Positions 1-7,227 of a stretch of 51,529 nucleotides of DNA are shown here, piece after piece; the first letter of the stretch is position 1, and every line of letters starts with the position of its first letter. Made by a program: the position numbers and the translations under genes. The notes below the pieces were generated by a model. The model was not told the origin of the DNA, did not search any database, and saw only the letters and a program-made list of their open reading frames with translations. Source of the DNA: Pirellula sp. (lineage in GTDB: Bacteria; Planctomycetota; Planctomycetia; Pirellulales; Pirellulaceae); assembly GCA_021736575.1 (NCBI GenBank), contig JAIPFP010000009.1:1-51529 (forward strand), in the 5' to 3' direction.

Positions 1-2
1 AC

Positions 3-311
3 GGTTTGGCACACGAGATACGAACGGAATCCGAAAGACTGGGGCTCAAGCTTCGGGCTGCAGAAGTGGATGCAATCATTCGTCGATTCGAAGCACAGCC
101 ATTACTTGTGCCGCTGGTTGAAAAGGCGCGAAACAAGATGGCTAGTCGCGACCTTGCGTTTCGCGATGCGTTGCACATGCAATTGAAAGAGTACATCACT
201 CCATTGCAGCGTGATGAGTTCGAGCGATTCCTTGGCGAGAAAAGCAAGGAGCTTGCTGAGCGACTCGAAGAAGCGAAAGACGTCATGAAGCGTCTGAAGG
301 AGCGAGAGTAA
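3..311 (+). CDS. Partial or small helical protein upstream of Doc (possible antitoxin, or C-terminus of a larger BREX gene)
   Basis: The reading frame is open to the left edge, so this is either the C-terminal ~100 residues of a larger protein or a small gene using the TTG at 6. No Shine-Dalgarno can be judged because the window begins 5 bases earlier. The product is highly charged and looks all-helical; the last 35 residues (FERFLGEKSKELAERLEEAK region) look like a coiled coil. No catalytic motif is visible. Its TAA stop overlaps the ATG of the Doc-like gene by one base (TAATG), so the two are translationally coupled. In Doc/Fic modules the upstream coupled gene is commonly the antitoxin, which makes that role possible. 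The alternative is the tail of a BREX gene such as pglX. I do not recognise the family. Confidence 0.5.
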   Translation, partial: GLAHEIRTESERLGLKLRAAEVDAIIRRFEAQPLLVPLVEKARNKMASRDLAFRDALHMQLKEYITPLQRDEFERFLGEKSKELAERLEEAKDVMKRLKERE

Positions 312-760
312 TGGCATGGATTTATCCGAATCTGGAACAAGCGGTCGAAGTTCATGCCAAGACCATCGAGGTCAGTGGCGGAGGGACGCTTGGTCAGCTC
401 GATATAGGCAAGCTCGACAGTGTTCTACAGAACATCCAGAACGACGACTATTACCCAACGTTCGACAAGAAGCTGACGCATCTCTTTTTCTGCGCTTGCA
501 AGTTTCATTGCTTTGCAGATGGAAACAAACGGATCGCAATCACGCTTTGTGCCCAAATGCTTCTTCTCAACGGCTACCTCGGCTCAGTCAAAGCGTTCAT
601 CTACGAAGCAGAAAACATTAGCTATCACGTTGCTGTTGGCAGTATCTGCAAGGACCTGCTCGGAGATTGGATGCTTGCGGTGCTGACGGGTCAGGTCGAA
701 GACGAATCACTCAAGCTGCGCATCTTCAATGCGATTTCGGAGGCCTGCGATGAATCCTAG
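311..760 (+). CDS. Doc/Fic-family (death-on-curing-like) protein inside BREX locus
   Basis: A 149-residue protein with the Doc layout: an N-terminal helix (LEQAVEVHAKTIE), a GG-containing turn, a YPT segment before the central helices, and the signature HCFADGNKRIA at about residues 71-81. This matches the Doc variant HxFxDxNKR of the Fic core. Doc proteins of this family phosphorylate EF-Tu and Fic proteins AMPylate targets, usually as toxins held by an antitoxin encoded just upstream. The catalytic His, the Asp, the Asn and the Lys-Arg pair are all present, so activity is plausible. The gene starts one base inside the stop of the preceding ORF and its last 11 bases overlap the start of the AlbA_2 gene, so all three look like one operon. 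Its place directly ahead of AlbA_2, pglZ and brxL suggests a guard or accessory toxin of BREX; that role is inference. Confidence 0.82.
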   Translation: MAWIYPNLEQAVEVHAKTIEVSGGGTLGQLDIGKLDSVLQNIQNDDYYPTFDKKLTHLFFCACKFHCFADGNKRIAITLCAQMLLLNGYLGSVKAFIYEAENISYHVAVGSICKDLLGDWMLAVLTGQVEDESLKLRIFNAISEACDES

Positions 761-2078
761 TAACGGAAATCATCAGATGTATCAAACTAACGAAGAACTG
801 CTTGATGCCATTCGGCTCGGCAAGGACAGCTCGCTCGATTTTAGGACCGTGATCTTTAGCGGTTCTACCATCGAGGGGCCGAGACGCGATGAACTGGCTG
901 AGGAACTCGCTGCTTTTGCTAATGCAAAGGGTGGCGTGTTAGTGCTGGGTGTCGACGGCAAGACCAAAGAAATCTTTGGAATTCCGGACGGTCGATTCGA
1001 TGATTTGAGTTCATTTGTTCGAAATGTTGCCAGTGAAAGTATCGAACCACCTTTGAATTCGAACATTTTTCGAATTGAGCTACCCGATGCGACGGGAAGT
1101 TCCGTTCCCCTGCTCGGTGTCCATATTGATCGGAGTTTGTTCGTTCACGCGGTCGAAGGGAGATATTTTATTCGAGTTGGAAGTGGCAAGCGAACGATGT
1201 CCACCGATTATTTCGCGCGGCTGATGCAGCAACGCAGCCAGACGGGAATGATTCGATTCGACGAGTCTATCGTCCCAGGGACGGACCCTAGCACATTATC
1301 CAAAAAATTAGTGGAACGTTTTCGCACGGAGCTTTCCAATCCTGACTTTGCAACTTTTGCAAGTAATCTGGCGATGTTGCGACCTGACTTCGATGGGGAG
1401 ATTCGAGCAACCGTTGCTGGAGTGCTCATCGCAACTGAAAATCCGCGAGACTTTTTGCCAAACGCGTTTATTCAAGCTGTTGCGTATCGTGGTACCTTTG
1501 CAACGGCTTTCGACGACTTACGCAATTACCAAAGCGACGCTGAGGACATCGAGGGACCGTTGGACGAACAGGTTATCGGAGCCTGTCAATTCGTGTTCCG
1601 TAACATGACAGTCGCTGGTTCAAAAGATTTGGGTCGCACCGATCTTCCACAGTACGACCTCACGGCGATCTTTGAGGCAATGGTCAATGCCGTGGCACAC
1701 CGCGACTACTCCATGCATGGTTCGAAGATTAGACTACGGATGTTCGCAGACCAAATCAAGTTGCACATCCCTGGCGATCTAGCCAATTCAATGGATGTCG
1801 ACGCCCTTCCAGCACGGCAAGCAACACGCAACGAAGCGATTGCCAGCTTGCTGGCGAAGACGCCGGTTCGGCTAACTTTGCGTGGATTCGAGACACCACG
1901 GCAGTTCATGATGGATCGGCGTGGCGAAGGCGTGAACCAGATTCTACTTAGAAGCGAGCGTCTTTCCGGTCGTCGGCCGGTCTACGAAACAGTTGGCGAT
2001 GGTGAGCTGATTTTGACAATTTTCGCAGCCAACCCGACGCCTCAGGCGGTACCAAGTGATGGAGGCGATGATGAGTAG
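750..2078 (+). CDS. AlbA_2 (Schlafen-like) DNA-binding / HATPase_c_4 protein, COG2865-like
   Basis: About 442 residues from the ATG at 750, chosen because GGAGG lies at 738-742; an in-frame TTG at 729 lacks this spacing. The N-terminal ~140 residues carry the AlbA_2 pattern: an acidic LDF strand, then ELAEELAAFANAKGGVLVLGV and a G(I/V)xD segment. The C-terminal half has an ATPase-like N box (EAMVNAVAHRDY, around residue 318 of the protein) followed by an IPGDL segment like G1, as in predicted transcriptional regulators of COG2865. Such proteins occur as accessory genes in BREX and other defence islands, where they may regulate or sense nucleic acid. The 5' end overlaps the Doc-like gene by 11 bp. 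The last four residues before the stop are acidic. The specific role in this locus is unknown. Confidence 0.8.
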   Translation: MNPSNGNHQMYQTNEELLDAIRLGKDSSLDFRTVIFSGSTIEGPRRDELAEELAAFANAKGGVLVLGVDGKTKEIFGIPDGRFDDLSSFVRNVASESIEPPLNSNIFRIELPDATGSSVPLLGVHIDRSLFVHAVEGRYFIRVGSGKRTMSTDYFARLMQQRSQTGMIRFDESIVPGTDPSTLSKKLVERFRTELSNPDFATFASNLAMLRPDFDGEIRATVAGVLIATENPRDFLPNAFIQAVAYRGTFATAFDDLRNYQSDAEDIEGPLDEQVIGACQFVFRNMTVAGSKDLGRTDLPQYDLTAIFEAMVNAVAHRDYSMHGSKIRLRMFADQIKLHIPGDLANSMDVDALPARQATRNEAIASLLAKTPVRLTLRGFETPRQFMMDRRGEGVNQILLRSERLSGRRPVYETVGDGELILTIFAANPTPQAVPSDGGDDE

Positions 2079-2180
2079 TTGGTTACAATCCAATGGATTT
2101 TCGCGCATGCGGCAATTTCGCCTAAGTTGTCTATGGGCATGGACTTGTGGCGATGGTGGTCAGATGTTCACGAAACAGAT

Positions 2181-2207
2181 TTCGCGAACATGTTCGCGAT
2201 GCGCGAA
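2181..2207. promoter_or_regulatory. Nested TTCGCG palindromes, operator-like, ahead of pglZ
   Basis: Bases 2182-2199 form a perfect 18-bp palindrome, TCGCGAACATGTTCGCGA. Its right arm is reused in a second inverted repeat, TTCGCG-N3-CGCGAA, at 2193-2207. The leftmost TTCGCGAA (2181-2188) is itself palindromic, and related TTTCGCG words occur at about 2098-2104. The cluster lies in the non-coding gap between the AlbA_2 gene and pglZ, 17 bp upstream of the Shine-Dalgarno of the small ORF at 2224. This is the layout of a repressor operator. The binding protein is unknown; the AlbA_2 product or an off-window regulator are candidates. Confidence 0.5.
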
Positions 2208-2223
2208 TATTGGAGGTCACGCT

Positions 2224-2385
2224 ATGAACATCAACGCTCCATCGATTGTCGCTTTCTCGCCGCTTTATTATCGCTTTACTGCCGTTTTACAACTGGATTC
2301 CAAGGGACTTCGCGGGTGTGGCGCTGAGCCATTGTCGCTTTCCAATCGAAATTGCCCTATTCGACGATCGGGAGGAGCCCAATGA
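2224..2385 (+). CDS. Putative small leader ORF coupled to pglZ
   Basis: A 53-codon frame starts at ATG 2224 with GGAGG at 2212-2216, a seven-base spacing that is among the best ribosome-binding sites in this stretch. It ends at TGA 2383-2385, which overlaps the pglZ ATG (2382-2384) as ATGA. The product (MNINAPSIVAFSPLYY...) has no recognisable domain and an amino-acid mix rich in Ser, Leu, Arg and Cys, so it may not be a folded protein. It could instead be a translated leader that couples ribosomes into pglZ, or a decayed gene. The start and stop geometry is seen directly; the function is unknown. Confidence 0.35.
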   Translation: MNINAPSIVAFSPLYYRFTAVLQLDSKGLRGCGAEPLSLSNRNCPIRRSGGAQ

Positions 2386-4772
2386 CACTTCTCGATTCAG
2401 TCATCAAAGGTCTAGACGCCTCGACGCGTTGCGCCAGTAGTGAAGTTGCGCCTACGGCTGTGCTCTGGACCGACGCCAAGAGCGAGTGGCTGCCACTTAT
2501 GGATCAGTTGAAAGCTCGCTTGCCACAGTTGTTAGTTCTCGGCGAGTACGTGCCGGATACACGAACTGGTCCAGCGATCTGGCTGAAGTGCGCGATGCAA
2601 GGTGTGCTGCCCGAAGTGGAGTTTCCGAAAGGCAAGACGCCGATTTTGTACTTGCCTGGTGTCAGCCGGCAAGAGTTGCGAGCTGGTACGCAGTGTCCAT
2701 GGGAATTGCAACCGTTGGTCGAGTTGCTGTACCGAGGCGCGGTCTGGGCGCAAAAAAACGGACGCGATTGGACCGTCGAAGCGATGCTCGTTTCTAAAGA
2801 GAGTCCGGCGCTAGCGTTGGATGTTTCAGGTACGGCAAACACGAAACTGTCGATGATGGCGTCACTAGCCGTGCTGGCGATTACGCCTGTCTGGAAGCTA
2901 GAAGGTCGAAGACTTGAAGCCGAAGACTTTGATCGACTGATGATCGGTGATCACCCCCGCGACTTGTTGCGATGGATGAGCAATCCGAAAGAAGTGAGAG
3001 CCGAAATGGATGACGGCAAGTGGCACGCCTTCTGCAATCGATGTCGCGAAGAGTTCGGCTTTGATCCAGCTACCGATGGCGAGTTCGTGGCCGGCGAGAA
3101 ACTTGGGTTACAAGAAACAAGTAACTGGGAAGGATTATGGTCTCGGTTTCGCGAAGCGCCGGCGAGCTACAACGGCGTTGCGAACGTACTTCGAAAAGCC
3201 AAGCCGCACACACTCGCTGCTCGTTTTGATCGGGAATATTGGCCTGATGAGAACGAGTTGGATGAAGAGACTCTCCGAAAGGATTTGCTTGCATTCTCCG
3301 GAGTCGAGCACGGTAGTGCTCGCACTGAAATCGCCAAGCTAGAACAGCATCATGGAGTGAGACGAAGTTGGGTGTGGGCCAAAATAGGACAGGCACCGCT
3401 GGCTTGTGCCCTGGAGTTTTTGGTGGGCCTTTCTCAGAGAACGGCATCGCACCTGGGCGGCGACTCGATTGCGGATTTGGAGAAGCAGTATGTGCAAGGC
3501 GGCTACTTGGCGGATGACTTTGCGTTGAGAGCTCTGGCTTCGGTGAAGTCGAAAGCCGACTGCGACGCGGTTGAGGCTGCTGTGCGGTCGCTGTATCTGC
3601 CGTGGCTTGAACATGCTGCTATGCGTTTTCAGGACTGCGTACAAAAAGAGTCTTGGCCCAATCACAAATCGAGTAACCGAGCGCCAACAGCCAAGGCTGA
3701 AATTGGGATGTGTATCCTCTTTGCAGATGGGTTGAGATATGACGTTGCCGTACGACTAACAGAGTTTCTGCGACAAGGCGGGTACACCACGGAGGAGAAT
3801 AGACGTTGGGCAGCGCTGCCTACAGTTACTGCAACCGCGAAGCCGGCTATTTCGCCAATCGCTGATAAACTGCAGGGGCGTGGGCTACCGGACTCCTTTA
3901 CGCCTGAGATGGTAGAAGCGGCTTCCAGCCGCTCGGATGCGTCAAATCAGAGCCAGGATGGCTCCGCTACTAGCAAGCCTCTAACGCACGCCCGTTTGCA
4001 GTCTTTGTTGAAAGCGGAAGGTTACCAAATCATCGCTGCAAGTGAGGTGGGCGATCCTTCGCAACCAAAGGCTCGTGGTTGGGCTGAGACAGGTGAGATC
4101 GATAAGCGGGGGCATGATTTGCAGATCAAGCTAGCTTCGTTGATCGCCGGACAGGTCGAAACGTTAGCAGATCGTATCGTCGAACTGCTCGATGCTGGCT
4201 GGCGGAAAGTGCGTGTGATCACCGATCACGGATGGCTGCTAATGCCCGGCGGGTTGCCGAAGCAGGAACTACCATCGTTCCTAACTGAAGCCAAGTGGTC
4301 GCGCTGCGCGACGATTAAAGGCGATTCAAAGCCGAACGTCGAGCGTCACGCTTGGTATTGGAATCCACAAGCTGAGTACGCGAGTGCCTCGGGGATTTCG
4401 TGTTTCTCTGCAGGTCATTGTTACCAGCATGGTGGCGTGAGCCTGCAGGAATGTCTGGTGTCTGACATCGTTGTTTCGCCTGATGTTCAACTTAGTGCGC
4501 AGTCAGCCAATATTTCCAAGATCGATTGGAAGGGACTTAAGTGTCGAATCTCGGTTGAACCAGCGGCATCTGGATTATTCGTCGATTTGAGGAGTAAGCC
4601 AAATGATCCGAGTACTTCGATCACCAATGGCGGAAAACCCCTTGACGGAAATGGAACGGTCACGCTGTTTGTTGAGGATGAGGATCTTGAGGGCTCAGTA
4701 GTAGCTGCAGTCGTATGCAGCGAAGCCGGCCAAGTACTTGCAAAACAAAGCACCACGGTTGGTGGAGAGTAG
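2382..4772 (+). CDS. pglZ: BREX phosphatase-domain protein PglZ
   Basis: About 796 residues from ATG 2382, which has GGGAGGAG just upstream; a TTG at 2352 is in frame but weaker. The PglZ core belongs to the alkaline-phosphatase superfamily. It is visible as CILFADGLRYDVAVRLTEFL (nucleotides ~3712-3770), with the metal-binding DGxRxD, then LPTVTATAKPAISPIAD and the late VITDHGWLLMPGG motif (nucleotides ~4217-4255), which supplies a second metal-ligand Asp-His. The long alpha-helical N-terminal half fits the BREX type-1-like 'type B' PglZ, though I cannot confirm the subtype. PglZ is a core BREX component working with PglX in phage exclusion and host DNA modification. Oddity: nucleotides 3912-3970 are a palindromic element that is kept in frame and adds about 20 Ser/Ala-rich residues (EAASSRSDASNQSQDGSA). 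The stop codon itself lies in a second such element. Confidence 0.9.
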   Translation: MTLLDSVIKGLDASTRCASSEVAPTAVLWTDAKSEWLPLMDQLKARLPQLLVLGEYVPDTRTGPAIWLKCAMQGVLPEVEFPKGKTPILYLPGVSRQELRAGTQCPWELQPLVELLYRGAVWAQKNGRDWTVEAMLVSKESPALALDVSGTANTKLSMMASLAVLAITPVWKLEGRRLEAEDFDRLMIGDHPRDLLRWMSNPKEVRAEMDDGKWHAFCNRCREEFGFDPATDGEFVAGEKLGLQETSNWEGLWSRFREAPASYNGVANVLRKAKPHTLAARFDREYWPDENELDEETLRKDLLAFSGVEHGSARTEIAKLEQHHGVRRSWVWAKIGQAPLACALEFLVGLSQRTASHLGGDSIADLEKQYVQGGYLADDFALRALASVKSKADCDAVEAAVRSLYLPWLEHAAMRFQDCVQKESWPNHKSSNRAPTAKAEIGMCILFADGLRYDVAVRLTEFLRQGGYTTEENRRWAALPTVTATAKPAISPIADKLQGRGLPDSFTPEMVEAASSRSDASNQSQDGSATSKPLTHARLQSLLKAEGYQIIAASEVGDPSQPKARGWAETGEIDKRGHDLQIKLASLIAGQVETLADRIVELLDAGWRKVRVITDHGWLLMPGGLPKQELPSFLTEAKWSRCATIKGDSKPNVERHAWYWNPQAEYASASGISCFSAGHCYQHGGVSLQECLVSDIVVSPDVQLSAQSANISKIDWKGLKCRISVEPAASGLFVDLRSKPNDPSTSITNGGKPLDGNGTVTLFVEDEDLEGSVVAAVVCSEAGQVLAKQSTTVGGE
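3912..3970. repeat. Two-hairpin palindromic element inside pglZ
   Basis: Two perfect hairpins occur in 59 bp: AGCGGCT-TCC-AGCCGCT at 3917-3933 and GAGCCA-GGA-TGGCTC at 3950-3964, bounded by GTAG (3912-3915) and CTAC (3967-3970). The element is read through by pglZ without a frameshift. Its layout matches the element at 4768-4844: GTAGAAG, a stem around TTCC, GGATG, then a second stem. This suggests a short non-autonomous mobile or REP-like repeat. Confidence 0.6.
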
Positions 4773-4844
4773 AAGAGCCTTCCAGGCTCTTTGGATGACA
4801 CATCACGTTTACGAATCAAAAAGCGGCTAAAAGCCGCTTCTACT
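4768..4844. repeat. Two-hairpin palindromic element across the pglZ stop codon
   Basis: Perfect 8-bp terminal inverted repeats, AGTAGAAG at 4768-4775 and CTTCTACT at 4837-4844, enclose two perfect hairpins: AAGAGCCT-TCC-AGGCTCTT (4773-4791) and AAGCGGCT-AAA-AGCCGCTT (4821-4839). The pglZ TAG (4770-4772) lies within the left terminal repeat, and brxL starts 13 bases after the right one. The hairpins could also stabilise or attenuate the pglZ-brxL transcript. Confidence 0.65.
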
Positions 4845-4856
4845 TGGGAACAACAC

Positions 4857-6920
4857 ATGATTACATCGAACCTCCAAATGGACGACCTAGACCGAAAGTC
4901 TGCGTCGATATTCGACGGATATCTAGTCCGCAAAGATTTGGTACGAAAGTACGCAAGGCAATATCCGGTCCCAACCTACGTGGTTGAGTTTCTTCTAGGT
5001 CGATACTGCGCGACGGTCGACGAAGCAGAAATTGCCGAAGGACTGGAGATAGTCGAGAAGCAGCTACAGAACCGAACGGTGAAGACTGGGCAGGAAGAGG
5101 TTTTCATCAAACAGGCTCGCGATAAGGGCTCTGTTAAGCTGATCGATATCGTTCGCGCTAAACTAGACACCAAGACAGATACTTATTCTGCCGAGATTCC
5201 AAGTCTGGCCATTAGAGACGCATTGATTGAAGATAAATTGGTCGATGACCACGAACGCATGCTAACCGATGGATTCTACGCGGAGATCACACTCGAGTAC
5301 GACTCGGTTATTGCACAGGAAAAGAGTGGCAAGCCGTTTCGCATTTCCAGCTTGCGTCCGATTCAAATGTCGAAGTCAGACATCCTGGATGTGTTGCGTC
5401 GCGGACGAACGCAGTATTCCACTTCGGAGTGGATCGATTTTTTAGTGCGATCAATTGGATTGGAACCGACTGAACTTTCCGAGCGTGCGAAGTATGTCAT
5501 GCTGCTGCGAATCGTTCCGTTTGTTGAACGCAATTACAACATGGTTGAGCTCGGCCCACGCGGAACGGGTAAGAGCCACTTGTTCCAGCAAATCTCTCCC
5601 TACTCGCACTTGATTTCCGGTGGCAAGGCGACAGTAGCGAAAATGTTTGTGAACAACGCCAGCGGTCAGCGCGGCCTTGTATGCCAATACGACGTAGTGT
5701 GCTTCGACGAAGTATCTGGCGTCTCCTTCGACCAGAAAGACGGCGTCAACATCATGAAGGGCTACATGGCGTCAGGTGAGTTTAGCCGCGGCAAAGAGAG
5801 CATTCGCGCGGAGGGTGGCATCGTGATGGTTGGTAACTTTGATGTGGATGTCGAGCAACAGCAGAGAATCGGGCACCTGCTGAGCCCGCTGCCTCCCGAG
5901 ATGCGAGATGACACAGCGTTCCACGATCGTATTCATGCATACGTTCCTGGATGGGATTTTCCAAAGCTCAATCCAAATCAACATCTCACAAATCACTTTG
6001 GTTTGGTCAGTGACTTCTTAAGCGAATGTTGGACGAGTCTTCGGAGGTCCAACAGAGTGTCCACGCTTCAGAATCGAGTCTTCTTCGGCGGAGCACTGAG
6101 CGGTCGCGATATCGAAGCTTGTAACAAGACGATTAGCGGCCTGCTCAAACTGCTTTATCCAGATCCCGAGATGGAAATATCCGATGACGAACTAGAGCGT
6201 GTTGTTCGAATCGCTCTTGAGTCACGCCGGCGAGTGAAAGAGCAGCAGAAGAAATGCTTAAAGAGCGAGTTTCGCAACACGCACTTCAGCTTCACGATGG
6301 GTGTCGATGGCGTCGAGCAATTCGTATCAACGCCCGAGCTGCACAGTGATGCCGCGATCGACGGCGATCCGCTGCCTCCAGGCCAAGTCTGGGCCATCAG
6401 CCCCGGCTCCGGCGAAGCGGGCCCTGGTCTCTATCGGTTGGAAGTAACATCAGGACCCGGTAGCGGCGTTCGAATCTTGAACACGCCAACGCCCCCATCC
6501 TTCCGCGAAAGCGTAAAGATTGGCGAGCAGAACCTCTACACGCAAAGCAAGCAGCTCGTCGGCGATCGAGACCCGCGAGCGCACGAGTTCTCGATTCAGA
6601 TGCGAGCCATGGACAATGACCACAGTGGAACTGGTCTGGGCTTGCCGGTCCTCGTTGCTCTGTCTAGCTCGCTCCTCGAGCGAAGTACCAAGGGCGGCAT
6701 GATCATCGTCGGTTCACTAAACCTAGGCGGGTCTATCGAGATGATCCCCAACGCCGTTGCGATCGCCGAGGTCGCCATCGAGAAGCAAGCCACCACACTC
6801 CTGATGCCCGTCGCCGCCCGTCGTCTTCTCAACGACCTTCCCGACGAACTCTGGACCAAGATCAGCATCGAGTTCTACAAGGACGCGCAAGACGCATTCT
6901 TTAAGTGTTTGTTGGATTAA
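4857..6920 (+). CDS. brxL: BREX AAA+ / Lon-like protein BrxL
   Basis: 687 residues from ATG 4857, preceded by GGGAA with six-base spacing; ATG 4878 (MDDLDRK) is the other good candidate and matches typical BrxL N-termini. The N-terminal LVRKDLVRKYARQYPVPTYV and LLGRYCAT segments are characteristic of BrxL. The AAA+ core has a Walker A GPRGTGKSHLFQQ (~nt 5550-5590) and a Walker B-like VVCFDEVSG (~nt 5695-5720). The C-terminal ~150 residues resemble a Lon protease domain (GLGLPVLVALSS, GGSIEMI, LLMPVAAR), but the usual catalytic Ser and Lys positions appear replaced. BrxL is the final gene of type 1 and type 4 BREX operons, forms DNA-encircling oligomers, and is needed for phage restriction. 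It follows pglZ by 84 bp, most of which is the palindromic element. No BREX gene follows it. Confidence 0.92.
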   Translation: MITSNLQMDDLDRKSASIFDGYLVRKDLVRKYARQYPVPTYVVEFLLGRYCATVDEAEIAEGLEIVEKQLQNRTVKTGQEEVFIKQARDKGSVKLIDIVRAKLDTKTDTYSAEIPSLAIRDALIEDKLVDDHERMLTDGFYAEITLEYDSVIAQEKSGKPFRISSLRPIQMSKSDILDVLRRGRTQYSTSEWIDFLVRSIGLEPTELSERAKYVMLLRIVPFVERNYNMVELGPRGTGKSHLFQQISPYSHLISGGKATVAKMFVNNASGQRGLVCQYDVVCFDEVSGVSFDQKDGVNIMKGYMASGEFSRGKESIRAEGGIVMVGNFDVDVEQQQRIGHLLSPLPPEMRDDTAFHDRIHAYVPGWDFPKLNPNQHLTNHFGLVSDFLSECWTSLRRSNRVSTLQNRVFFGGALSGRDIEACNKTISGLLKLLYPDPEMEISDDELERVVRIALESRRRVKEQQKKCLKSEFRNTHFSFTMGVDGVEQFVSTPELHSDAAIDGDPLPPGQVWAISPGSGEAGPGLYRLEVTSGPGSGVRILNTPTPPSFRESVKIGEQNLYTQSKQLVGDRDPRAHEFSIQMRAMDNDHSGTGLGLPVLVALSSSLLERSTKGGMIIVGSLNLGGSIEMIPNAVAIAEVAIEKQATTLLMPVAARRLLNDLPDELWTKISIEFYKDAQDAFFKCLLD

Positions 6921-6942
6921 TTCCTCTCGAGAGCGGCTAGAA

Positions 6943-7227
6943 ATGAAACGTGAATATTCACTACTCGAAAGCTTCTCTAAGCATGGTGTTGGGTGGCTCG
7001 CGGGGCGACTTATTGCTAATGATATTGCTGCTGGAACTCCAGTTTTCAGAAATCGAAACACGAGAAATTGTTCAGTGATCATCCATTTTCGAACAAGGCG
7101 GGTACTCAAATGTTTAGTTGGCTACAAGGTTTTCGTCCTGAACGCGTTCTATCAACGCCCTGAAAAACAGGCTATCCTAGATGGCATCTTTGCCCGCTTT
7201 CCTCCTGTGAGCCTTGCGTATTCATGA
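6943..7227 (+). CDS. Doubtful small ORF in the 303-bp gap after brxL
   Basis: The interval 6921-7223 between brxL and the esterase gene holds only this 94-codon frame. It begins 22 bases after the brxL stop, with a weak GAG-rich upstream stretch, and overlaps the esterase ATG by four bases. The product has no recognisable domain and is rich in Arg, Asn and Phe. It could be a decayed gene at the edge of the defence locus or a chance frame. The palindrome CTCTCGAGAG at about 6926-6935 is the only other structure seen. Confidence 0.2.
   Translation: MKREYSLLESFSKHGVGWLAGRLIANDIAAGTPVFRNRNTRNCSVIIHFRTRRVLKCLVGYKVFVLNAFYQRPEKQAILDGIFARFPPVSLAYS

Noticed and set aside
4791-4856. Extended start of brxL at TTG 4791
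   Set aside because: The extra codons are entirely within the palindromic element, and ATG 4857 has GGGAA six bases upstream and leads into typical BrxL sequence.
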